This document shows, piece by piece, positions 9,672 through 20,434 of a DNA stretch of 64,000 nucleotides (its first letter is position 1; each line of letters begins with the position of its first letter). The notes below the pieces were generated by a model. The model did not search any database, was not told the origin of the DNA, and worked only from the letters and a program-made list of their open reading frames with translations. The stretch comes from Zygnema cylindricum. Its lineage: Eukaryota > Streptophyta > Zygnematophyceae > Zygnematales > Zygnemataceae. Location of the stretch: contig JBBHKE010000404.1 of the NCBI GenBank assembly GCA_037447655.1, positions 186,001 to 250,000 of the forward strand, read 5' to 3'. The position numbers and the translations under genes were made by a program.

Positions 9672-10890
9672 TGCCCACAGAATTCGCAGATCCAAAAGAA
9701 GCTAATCTAGATAGTGCCGACTCCAAGTTGATATAAACCCCAATGAATGATCCCTTGACAATCAAAACCCCAATACACCTTCACCCCAGTGAAGAGAAGA
9801 CCTTTTGTGTGCTCAGTTCCACCACATAATTCAAAGCTTGAATATGTGTTTTGGACAATACTCCCCACTTTGACTTTCCCACTAAATAAGTGCCACCCTG
9901 GCACGCAAAGACTCTGACCGACTACACCCTTGTGTAGCTTAGACTCCCCTGAGTCCGCAGCAAAAAGAATCACTGAATTTGCTCACCCGAGCATTAAGTT
10001 ATGGCTGGTCAAAGATGACCTTTATAGTTACAAGCTCTCTTAGAGAGAGAGGTACCTAAATATTACTAAGTCTCGGTCTGCCTACTCACGACTACCTACT
10101 ACTAAACCCTAGTCCAATAGGAACACTATATAGTACAAGAAGGTACAATGGGCGATGTACTTATTGTACGACCATTGTACGACAAGGTCTACAAGGTGAC
10201 ACATGTCAAATCGGAAGCCATGGTTCCTCCTTCCATCTTCTCCGGTATCAAATAATGTGGCGCCACGTGGCACCGCGTGACGCTATCTCCGTATGCCGCC
10301 AAAAGCTCACTTCGCGTGGCGGCTATAATACCGGCCGTCCGATCAAAACATATTTTACACGGTTCAGATTCGCGTACATGCAGGAATTGCTCCTTTTGGT
10401 AAGTCTGCTGTCAATTAGCTGTTGCGTTAAAGTTTATCTATTTATAAAACCCATCACGTGTATTGTTTCGATAACGCGTTATTGTTTAAGGCTTACCTCT
10501 ACAAATATAACCATAGATGATGGTTCAAATCTGGTCAAGATCAGTTTTTGGTTATTTGTTAGTTTGTTAGAACTCTCTACTTCTACGCTGATAAATACCT
10601 ATTGTACCCCAAACATGCCATCGTTTACTCTAAGCTATTGGCTAAAGCCAACATCTAATATAGTGTGTAGGTTCCAGGAACAAATCCGAAACTCGGCACG
10701 ATCATTTTGGTACAAACGACGAATTAGCCTATCCTCTTTAGACGGCCATGGCTCTAGCTCTCTCTCTAGTCTTCAGTGACTGCAACAAGTATGAGGACCG
10801 AAGAGATTTGAGCAAGAAGCAGGCTGCCTTTGTTGACTTACTCTATTTATTTTTTGCAATACAGACCTGGAAAATACATACATTTCAACA
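9652..10890 (-). repeat. E5 5' LTR (1239 bp)
   Basis: Same length as the 3' copy and nearly identical. Carries the gag start codon at its inner end. Confidence 0.93.
10133..10180 (-). promoter_or_regulatory. GTAC pentad module, E5 5' LTR
   Basis: GTAC at 10133, 10143, 10157, 10166 and 10177: all five intact. Confidence 0.7.
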
Positions 10891-13800
10891 ATTCCACTGT
10901 CGCGGCGCCTTTTTCAAACCATAAAGAGATTTAATCAGCCGGCATACCTTACTCTCCTCTCCTTCCTCCACAAACCCTTCGGGTTGTCGCATGAAGATCT
11001 CCTCTTCCAATTCTCCATGCAAAAAGGTTGTCTTGATGTCCATCTAGTGCACTTCCATGTCTTTTGCTGCTGCCAGGCTGAGAAGTATGCGGACGGAGGG
11101 AAATCTGACCACCGGGGCAAAGGTTTCCTCGTAGTCAATTCCCTCCTTTTGTGTAAATCCCTTTGCCACTAGTCGGGCCTTATAGCGCTCGATTGTGTTA
11201 TCTGGGTTCAGTTTTAATTTGAAAACCCACTTACAACCGATTGGTTTTCGGTTAGGTGGACAATCCACCAGCTCCGAAGAATCGGCTGCCATAATTGAGG
11301 CCATCTCCTCATTGATGGCTGTCTTCCACCGTTTTGTTTCTGGACAAGTCATCGCCTCTCCATAAGTTTGAGGTTCATCTTGATGAGATAGTTTAGTTAC
11401 CTTGTTATTAACCTGTTTTTCTTGCAGTCTTTTGCTACTTCTCCTCCCCCCCTCGAAATCTGAGGCCGGAATAGATGGTTCTCGTGGATTCTTTCGAACA
11501 AACTCGGCTTCTCCCCTATCCCTTGATTCCGAATCAATTTCCACCACGTCTTCCGCTTCGAGTAGAGTTGTCACTGGAGTTTCCACAGCCGAGTCCTTTT
11601 CGGTCTGATTTGTACCTGCAAGAATGTCATCTTCTCTAAAACCTGGATAGTTAGGAAGCTATAAGTCATCGAATTTTTTTCACTCAGTTCTGATTTTTAC
11701 TGACTTTGTATATTTGAAGGGATCCACAGACTTTCCTTCATCCATAACTACTAGATGCTTTACTAAGATTATATCTTCCCTTTTTAGATCATAAACTCTA
11801 TATCCTTTAACATCCTCATCATATCCTAATAAGTATCCCGGTTTTCCTTTAGGATCTAGCTTCCAATTAGACCGATCTGTATCTAGACTGAATACTTGAC
11901 TGCCGAAAAACCTTTAAGTGAGATATGTCTGGTTTCCGGCCTGTCCATCTCTCATAAGGTGTTTGATCTTTTATGGCTGAAGTAAGAACTCTATTCTTGA
12001 GGTAATTAGCACAATTCATTACTTCTGCCCAAAACCTTTTTCCTATCTTCTTATCTGACAACATATTTCTAGCAGTATCACTTAGTGTTCTATTTAACCT
12101 TTCAGCTATCCCATTCTGTTCCGCGGTTTTTTGGAACTGTCTTTTGGTGTTGCACTCCATCTTTCCTCAGATAATCCTCAAACTAGTAAGAAGTATACTC
12201 TCCACCATTGTCACTCCTTATTCTCTTGATTGGAATTTCATGGAGTTTTTCGCTCCATGCTTTATATTGTCTAAAACAATCCTGAGCTTCGGACTTCTTT
12301 TTCAAAAGTTACACTCGGGAATACCGAGACCAATCATCAGTGATAGTCATCATAAATCTCTTCCCCCCCCGGTGAGGGCACTTTAGCCGGTCTCCAAATA
12401 TCCGTGTGTACTAGATCTAGAATTTTTTCTCCCTTATAGGTGGTTATTTTAGGAAAGGGTAATCTGTTTGTTTTACCTTGAGATCATCCACTAGAATCAC
12501 TTATATTATCATTCTCACTGAACTTAATCCCTTCCACCACTCCCATCTTTTTCATCTCTCTTAACTTGTCTAGATTCACATGCCTAAGCCTCTTATGCCA
12601 CATCATAATATCATGAACACCAACATAATAAAGTTTCTTCTTTTCATTACTTAAAACCAGCCTAAACATCCCATGGCTACCTTTCTCAGCAATGAAATAG
12701 ACATCCTCCTCAAAACTAGTAGTAAAGACTCCTTCCCTAGTGCTAGTAAAAAAACCTTTATCATCTAATACGGATGTAGAGATGAGGTTTTTGTTCAGCT
12801 CCGGAATAAACAATACATCGGAGAATGTTACTATGGATGTCTTTCCATCTACTAACACTTTCAAATCTACCGATCCTACAAGAGTAGTGGTGACTATCCT
12901 CCCATCCCCGTACTCTATCTCTACGGTGGGAATATTTCTTATCTTAGTGAACAGGTGCCTATCCTTACACATGTGCATGGAGGCACCTGAATCTACAATC
13001 CAGCCTGCTTCACCTTTCAATCCACCGTAAGCACATTTCTGCCTTCGTGGAATTTCGACCTCGTTTTTCGCCTCCAACTCTTTATCTAAAAGGAGCTCAT
13101 CGTCCTCGTCCTCGATTCCGCCTCATATACCTGTGTCACAAGGGCCTTTTTCTTTCCTCTCGGGGTACCACCGATCTGCCCCTCCTTTAACCAAAGCTCA
13201 GTTAGCTTGGTGCACTCTGCCATATAATGCCCAAGTTTCTTACAAAAATGGCATAAACCTTTGGGAGCCCTTGGTCCGAACTCGTCGATCTGATTTTTCT
13301 GCTCCCTTCCCCCATAGTTTCCGACCGGTTTCTGGGAATCCTTATTCCTCCAATCGATCGCAGTTACCAAGGCTTGCCCACTCTTTCCTCCCCTTCGGAT
13401 CTCAATTCTATTCTCCCGAACGAGAATCATTCCTACCACAGAGTTCCATATCCACTTTGAGTCCGGCAAGTCCTGCACACGATTGACTATATTCTCGAAC
13501 TCATCGGGTAACTTCATCAGTAAACAGTTAACCTTTTCTTTTTCACTAAAATATTTTCTCGCACTCTCTAGTTCGATGAAGAGTGTAGCAAGCTCATTGC
13601 AAAAATCCAACATCTTCCCCCCTTTGTATACATACTCCTTAACTTTCTGATCAGCCAACTATTGTTGCTGAATCGTACCACTTCGGTACATCTCTATGAG
13701 AGCCATCCAAAGATCGGATGCCTTTTCTACCTGCAAATGAGGACATGCAAGTCCTTAAGTGAGATGGCGTAGGATGAAGTGCTTTGCCGCCATATTGCTG

Positions 13801-14150
13801 AAGTCCAAGGTTTCATTATCATTCTCCTTGTTCCTTGGAATAGGTGACATGGATGCCGCACCAGTTGCTATTGGTGTGGTCGCCTCCTTCTCCTTTCCTT
13901 TGTCCACCACCTCTCCTTCTTTTGTTTCCTCCGTTGAAGGTGGATCCTTTTTCCTGTTGAATCTTCTTCCTCCAAACCCTAGAGGAATTCCAAGACTTGA
14001 TGGACGCCCCAGTCGTCCACTCACTATCCCCCAAAACCTTTTTTCGCATAGAGCTCCTATCATCATACTTTCCCAATATATAAAGCTAGTTCCATTAAAG
14101 ATTGGTACCCTAGAGGGTGGGCCCATAACTTGAAACTTTGAGACTGCCAT
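10891..14150 (-). pseudogene. E4 gag-pol, N-terminal part (gag, protease, integrase, RT start)
   Basis: Polyprotein remnant starting at 14150 in the LTR (MAVSKFQ, then VMGPPSRVPIFNG). Gag runs 14150-13755 and 13658-13086, with the knuckle CHFCKKLGHYMAEC near 13230. Protease has WIVDSGASMHMC near 13000. The integrase zinc region (MMWHKRLRHVNLDKL) ends at a broken segment near 12484, and the core continues with NGIAERLNRTL (12160-11867). The linker and RT start (IGCKWVFKLKLNP, ARLVAKGFTQKEG) occupy 11586-11044. At least four frame breaks separate the pieces. The RT continues across E5 at 6413. Confidence 0.9.
14116..14130 (-). promoter_or_regulatory. E4 primer-binding site
   Basis: Minus strand AGTTATGGGCCCACC: one mismatch, at the base next to the LTR. 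Confidence 0.75.
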
Positions 14151-15158
14151 AAGTCCTTAGAGTGGACAGCTTCCAAGAAGCCTCTAGGATAACCCTGACC
14201 CCTTTGTGTTTCAGCAAATAGAACTGCCACCCTGGTAGACAATAACTCTGACCAACTTTAACCCTGTGAAGGCAAGACTCCCTTGAGTCGATAACAAAAA
14301 GAATCTCTTAATTTGCTCCCCTGAGCAGTAAGTTATGGAGGGTCAAAGTTGACCTTTTGTACAGAAGCTCTCTGGGAGAGAGGGTCCTATCTCCTAATTT
14401 TTCTAAGTTCTATCTCTCTCACAAACTCTATCTACTGATGTACCAAACTAATCAGATTACAGTTCCGTACACAAAAGTACAGCTGCCAGTGTACTTTCTG
14501 TAAGGACACTATACGACATGGCCTAAATGTCGACACGTGGTATCTCCGGATTCGCTCCCTTAATCCTCAAAGATGGTGCGATCCAATGTAATTCCGTCAC
14601 GTGTCATTCGATGTGGCGATGACCACAAACTGTCGAAATCCTCTTCCGCGATCTCGGCGTTAATTCCGGCCGTCCGATTAAATTCATATTTAATCGTAGC
14701 CGTAATAAATACATGCACGATATTCGTTTCATTAAATAAATATATGCACGGTATTGGTTTCTTATCCGTACCGTAATCCGTTCTTTTACATTCCTGGATG
14801 TATGTATCCTGTAAACAGCTATAGTTAAATGAATTATCCTACCTGATAATGTAGAATTAATTATCAAACCATATAATACGTAACACTAGTTCTAGACTTA
14901 ACGGTGAGACTACCGCCTACCGGCTGTCTGCCGGCGGGTAGGTACCAGGATCAAATGCTGTGGCCGGCACTCACTTTATATTTCCCGTAAACCTCTGGAT
15001 AGCCTAGGTAGCCATGGCTCTAGCTCCCTCTCCAATTTCTCAGTGACTGCGACAAGTTTGAGAGTTGGAGAGAGAAGTTAGAGGTAGACTGCCTCGGCTT
15101 CTTTCTATATTTCTATTTAGACCTAGAAAATACTTAAAATGGACCATTAATTTCTACA
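14131..15158 (-). repeat. E4 5' LTR (1028 bp)
   Basis: Minus-strand ends TGTAGAAATT and CAAAGTTTCA; closely related to the E12 and E7 LTRs. Confidence 0.9.
14467..14514 (-). promoter_or_regulatory. GTAC pentad module, E4 LTR
   Basis: GTAC at 14467, 14477 and 14491; GTAA at 14500; ATAC at 14511. Confidence 0.65.
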
Positions 15159-16654
15159 ACTACGTCTAAAAGATTAAAAAAAACAAAATAGCACTTACAA
15201 AAAAAAAATTGCAAAACAAAAGTACCAACGATGACCGTCTATTGTAAACCGAAATTATCGCCTATCAAAATGCAAATATTGATACTCCAAGGAGGATTGA
15301 TCCTATCCACACCATTTTTATGTAGTATTGCTAGTTTTACTAAGGATACTTTCCCATGTGATAAAGTTAGGTCTCTTTTTTGTCGTTTTTCACCAAAGCT
15401 TAGCCACCAACGAGAAAATCCGTAGCCATACCAAAAAATTGAAATTACTACAGTAACATTTGCGTTAACTTGAAACTTTAATCGTACTGCACTTTGTCGT
15501 TTAGCGCGATACAGTTTGTCGTCTATCGCGTTTCAACCCAGTTTCGCGTCTTTCTAGCTCATCTTCAACTTCTAATAAAATCACCTTGCGAGGTGATTTT
15601 AAATAAAGTTCCATGATGTGAACGAATAAGCGTCTATCTCACATTGCGCGGCTATGTCACAATTTTTGCAATAAGAAACGGCAAGAAAGGTATCAAATGA
15701 AAGATCTGGAAAAAATATTACTTTTGACTGTCTTTGGGCGTATTTTGATGGCAAGTCTAGTGAGAAAGAACAAAAAAACAAAATTGGAAAACTAAGGCGA
15801 AAAGTTTTGGAATTAGTGACGTCGACGATATCATAAGTGTGCGTGACGTCAAAATGTCACAAACCCTAAACATCTACAATGTCACAAGAAACCAATATAC
15901 AGTAGACACTTTACAACCGTCGCTATTTTGTAAACGTCATCAATTATAGCATGTTTTGTAATTTTCTACATCCGTCACAAATTACACTCGCGTCTACATC
16001 CGTCACATTTTAAAGTAACCATTTCATTGCATTACATCGGAATGCTCTTAAAGTAGAACGGAAAATCTTGCAAAAAAGCAAAGTACTAAGACTAGTTTCG
16101 GTAACATGGGAAAGTGCCCTAAGCCTGTGTCCGTTTCACACTTTTTGTTAGCAGGACGGCATGACCTCACGGCGATCATTCAAAACATCATGTTTGGGAA
16201 ATTGCTTGCCGAATTATGCAGCGTTTTGGAAATTTTTCCGTAGTTTGAGACTGTATCAAGGTTGCGGTGTCGTTATCCACGTAACCATTACTGATTAATC
16301 CTTACAGGTCAGTACCTAGTCACGCTTTCCTGCAAGAATACGGAGCGAGGTATGCAAAAAATACTTTTACAAAGGGAATTGCTAATCGCAAAGACGATTT
16401 GTGTTGCGCGCAGGTAGTAATCATAAATTGTACATTTGAAGTACAATTTCATACAAGCTAGTACCTTCAAGTTCAGATTTGATGGTCAACCCGTCGAACA
16501 AATTTGACTAGCGAAATATTGTAACGGCGGTTAAAAAAATGTCGCGCTTGCGAACGTCGACCGTCATAAAAAAAAACAATTCACACGGCCGGCGCAGGTT
16601 TACTGTAACAAAATTGCGGCAGCCACAAATAAATAAAATGGTTGCTTGCAGGTA
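15159..16654. other. AT-rich non-LTR sequence, no gene recognised
   Basis: Only short ORFs, none resembling a known family. Two copies of tctacatccgtcac occur near 15970-16010. I see no element ends or RNA gene. Confidence 0.5.
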
Positions 16655-17244
16655 TTTTCTCACTTCACGTGAGCTCCACTGTGAGAGCACACACTAACAT
16701 TTGACTTAGTCGCAAAAATTGAATCTAATCGAGAACCGTTACACTAAACTTGGACATAAATTACAGGACGACGTACAACATGAATAAACTCGCACGAAAC
16801 GAAATAAACTTCGTACAAAATTAAAAAATTCGTACCCGCGTATAAATATCAATGAAACTAAAATGGCGCGTCGTCAAGTGCGACCAAATGAAGCCACACT
16901 ACTTTTGAATCAATATTCCTACATTGAAAACGTTGATTTTAAAATAGTGTGGCTGAATAAATGTGAAGTACGTTTTCAATGTAGAGGTGTTGATTCATAA
17001 ATAGTGTGGCTTCATTTGGTCACGCGTGACGACGCGTCGTTTTAGTTTCATCAATAATATACGCTGGTACGCTTATTTATTTTTTACAAAGTTTAGTTCG
17101 TTTCGTGCGAGTTTATACATGTTGTGCGTCATCCTTGAATTTGTGTCCAAGTTCAGCGTAACGGTTCGCGATTAGAATCCATTTTTGCGGCTAAGTCAAA
17201 TGTCGGTGTGTGCTCTCACATTAGAGCTCACGTAAAGTGAGAAA
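16655..17244. repeat. Long inverted repeat / foldback element (~590 bp)
   Basis: The ends TTTCTCACTTCACGTGAGCTC and GAGCTCACGTAAAGTGAGAAA are near reverse complements. Imperfect complementarity runs through both ~270-bp arms, for example TTTGACTTAGTCGCAAAAAT against ATTTTTGCGGCTAAGTCAAA. It includes gaagccacacta against tagtgtggcttc around a short central segment near 16940. No ORF of note and no clear target duplication. It could be a MITE/foldback transposon or a hairpin small-RNA precursor. Confidence 0.75.
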
Positions 17245-19300
17245 CTACACCGTGAATCGTAATTAGTGTCAATAACTCTAATTTGGGTTCTTAAAATTTT
17301 GATTTTTTTTTCAAATAGGATACATTATTTTAATTTTTCCTTAACAATAATTAAGGTACCGTACAAAATAGCGTAAAGCTCGAAAGTACAATAAAATCTA
17401 AATAGTGTGATGTACTGTCGATGTCAGACCGTACATAATTGTACCTTTTCAAGTGAAAATTTAAAAATAATGAATTAAATCAGACGGGAACGCATAGGAA
17501 CGTGCACTCAAAAAAACGGGATTAGTATGACACGTAAACTAGCATGGCATGTACGGATATTTTAAATTCGCGACTGCGTAAGATTTCTAATATTTTGTAC
17601 GGATGCATATATTAATGTATGTAATCGTACGGCAAATATTCCATTTTTGCTGTTCCCAAATTAGCATTAACGCTGAAAATTATAATACACCTTTTAAAAA
17701 AAAATCAAATTCTTAATTAGCATCAAATACGGTAAATTTTCTTCAACACTATTTAAACTTTTACACTAATAAAGATTAGCGGTGTACCTGCGCGCAGCCA
17801 TTTTATTTACAAGTCACAAAATGCCTGTTACACGTGCGTGGTTCGTGTGGTGTCTGTTTTTAGTGTTGGGTATGGAGGATTTTTTGCCGATATTCAATAT
17901 GTATCAAATTTTAGCTACTCGATAATCGCTATATTGCTCCGATATATCAGGAGACTAAATATCGGGATATTTCTGCGATATTTTTATGTTTTTTTTTCTA
18001 TAATCATTTTTCAAGAAGCATCCCCCCGTTGGGGAACTGGTTTTTAGTCTGATTTTGCGTTGTGGATCAGTACGGACACCCACCTTTTACCTAATTAAAT
18101 CGCGATAATTTATGTTGGTCCCGGTACGATGTATCGATAACCCTAACTGTTAAATAAGCGATATATCGAATATCGAGATTATCGCAATATGATTTTACTC
18201 GACATTAGTGTTTATTCTTGAACAAAGTTTTAGTACACAATATTTGGGAACAACCACCGGTGGGTTTTTTGATGAAGTGTACAAATGCAAAGTATGTGTG
18301 GGAATAACAACCATTGGGTATTTTGATGAACAACACAAATGTAGACAACTTTAAACCGAAAGAATGTCCCATGTAAGATGTAATTACGTGCAAGCATAAA
18401 TGTTTTGAAGTTCATAATCATATGTAGTCTACTTCAATGGAAAATCTGTGAAACCGTACATCGTGACATTATTTGTTGATTCTATGCGTCTGGTTGCATA
18501 ACTTAGTTAGTCGTTAACGCTACAGAACATTGTAAGTGTCATATGTTACCTCGGTTTTTTGTTTCATCTGAGATTTGTAAAAGTTTAACGGCAGAAAGGT
18601 GTTGTTTGTCGTTACTCTACGTAAAAGGTACATTAGAAAGGACGATGTACTCTAATATGGTTGCAGCTCATTTGAAAAATGAACGCTAATAATGTCTCTT
18701 AACTGTAATAATGTCGCATTTCGGTTGCTTATTTAGAATGAATATACGCTAATATGGACCCTTAACTGTAATACTCTTGCGTTTCGTGGGCGTAAATGAA
18801 AAACGAACCCCCTTATTAGAGTCAATGTTGACTCTAATTGCTACCATAGCGCCAACAATATCTACAGTAGTAAACTGTCGTAATGAGGTTCCGAATGGTT
18901 GATGAAGAATACACGTGGCTTAATGAACTCCACGTAATTTTTAACGTTGTGATAACGTTGGAAAGACTGTTTGCCATGTTGACGACGCCGCCGCAAAAAA
19001 AAAACCGTACGACCATTGAGCTGGATCTTTTTTCATGGCGCTTTCAACAAATTTGGAGCCCATGTGAATTTTCAATCTTTTTTCATACTGCAGCCAAATT
19101 TTGAGGTCTTCCCGCTTTTACTGTGAAGATTCAAATTTTATGGAATTTGAAGACCGAAATTTAGGATCAACATTACAAATTTGAACGGAATTTCGTTGCG
19201 TAATAATTCCCTCTCTTTTTGTGGAACACTAATGTAATTTTTTCATTATATATATTCATTTATAACACAAACATGGCACTCTCAACTAAAACACTTCAAC
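17245..19300. other. AT-rich non-LTR sequence with small internal duplications
   Basis: No convincing gene. Short runs of ATCG/GATA-rich sequence lie at 17890-18190. A diverged duplication with a ~55-bp period is at 18245-18355, another with a ~75-bp period at 18680-18800, and a 22-bp palindrome at 18816-18837. Confidence 0.5.
18245..18355. repeat. Diverged tandem duplication, 55-bp period
   Basis: Two copies beginning gggaacaaccaccggtggg and gggaataacaaccattggg, each followed by ttttgatgaa and acaaatg. Confidence 0.5.
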
Positions 19301-19339
19301 TACTTAGGGTGCCATTTCCATTGATCTTTCTAATCTGTA

Positions 19340-20015
19340 CTTCCTCAAATCTACCCTTTCCCTCCCCCTCTCTTATAAATCCTCCCTTTCCCCCTCCTTT
19401 CCCCCTCTCTTTTCCCCAAATCTGCCCTTTCCCTCCCCCTTTCCAAAAAATCCTTCCTTTCCCCCTCCTTTCCCTCTCACTCTCTTCCCTACATCTGCCC
19501 ATTCCCTCCCTTTTCCCAAAAATTCTCCCTTTCCCCATCCTTCCCCTCTTCCTCTTCCCCAATCTGCCCTTTCCCTCCCCCTCTCCCAAAAATCCTCCCT
19601 TTCCCTCTCCTTTCCCTCTCTCTTTTCCCCAAATCTGCCCTTTCCCTCCCCCTTTCCAAAAAATCCTTCCTTTCCCCCTCTTTTCCCTCTCACTCTCTTC
19701 CCTACATCTGCCCATTCCCTCCCTTTTCCCAAAAATTCTCCCTTTCCCCATCCTTCCCCTCTTCCTCTTCCCCAATCTGCCCTTTCCCTCCCCCTCTCCC
19801 AAAAATCCTCCCTTCCCCTTTAGTTTCCCTCTCCCTCTGCCCCAAATCTGCCCTTTCCCTCCCTTTCCCAAAAATCCTCCCTTCCTTTTACTTTCCCCCT
19901 CCGTCTTCCCCAAATCTGCCCTTTCTCCCCCCCCTCTCCCAAAAAATCGTCCCTTTCCCCCTACTTTCCCTCTCCCTCTTCCCCAGTTCTGACCTTTCTC
20001 TCCCCTCTCCCAAAA
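19340..20015. repeat. Homopyrimidine 71-bp-unit array 1 (about 9-10 units)
   Basis: The plus strand is almost purely C and T, interrupted only by AAATCTGC and AAAAATCC blocks. The unit (about 71 bp) alternates these blocks with runs such as CCCTTTCCCTCCCCC. A near-identical sequence ctTAGGGTGCCATTTCCATT flanks both sides (19305-19330 and 20029-20054). Confidence 0.9.
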
Positions 20016-20434
20016 AACAATTGAACTGCTTAGGGTGCCATTTCCATTGATCTTTGCATTTTGTACTTCCTCCTTTTCAATTGTTGTCATTTATTTAAAA
20101 ACATGTGGACCCTCCATTCTTTTTTTGGGCCAAAACCGTCGGCTAATGGCCACAAGCCCGAAAACATTCCGTCTCAAGATGAGGCGAAAGGTCTTAGGAA
20201 CGCCGAAGGCACAATTTTGCAGAGTGGGGAATGAAATATTCCTGAAGGGGCAGCTTCCAATGGAACGGAAGCCATTTTGGATTGTTTTTTTCCATATTCG
20301 AGAGGACACAATCTCGAAAATGAAGGGGGGACCGTATTACCGACCGAAGTAGGCGGTATACTAGAGGAGGTAGAGGAGGGATATGAATCTGACGCGGTTG
20401 GGATTATTGATCAATTACTCCCGTCAAATAATAG

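Larger units (their letters stand above)
6414..10890 (-). mobile_element. E5: young non-autonomous copia derivative
   Basis: Two LTRs of 1239 bp each (6414-7652, 9652-10890) flank a 1999-bp internal region, about 2.3 kb shorter than in E12. A 5-bp target duplication, attcc (6409-6413 and 10891-10895), is perfect, and joining the flanks restores the E4 reverse-transcriptase sequence. Primer-binding site (9637-9651) and polypurine tract (7653-7665) are intact. The LTRs differ at roughly 13 positions by eye, so insertion was recent. Integrase and RT are absent, so it must have been moved by a partner such as an E12-type element. Confidence 0.93.
4912..15158 (-). mobile_element. E4: degraded Ty1/copia element, split by E5
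   Basis: Minus-strand copia with 5' LTR 14131-15158, internal region 10891-14130 plus 5296-6413, and a truncated 3' LTR 4912-5295. E5 (6414-10890) interrupts the reverse transcriptase. The right flank after the 5' LTR is actac. The left flank is lost because the 3' LTR is joined to E3. It is close in sequence to E12 and E7. Confidence 0.9.

Noticed and set aside
18883-19104. Short ORF in the AT-rich unique region
   Set aside because: 73 codons, no recognisable domain and no supporting signals.
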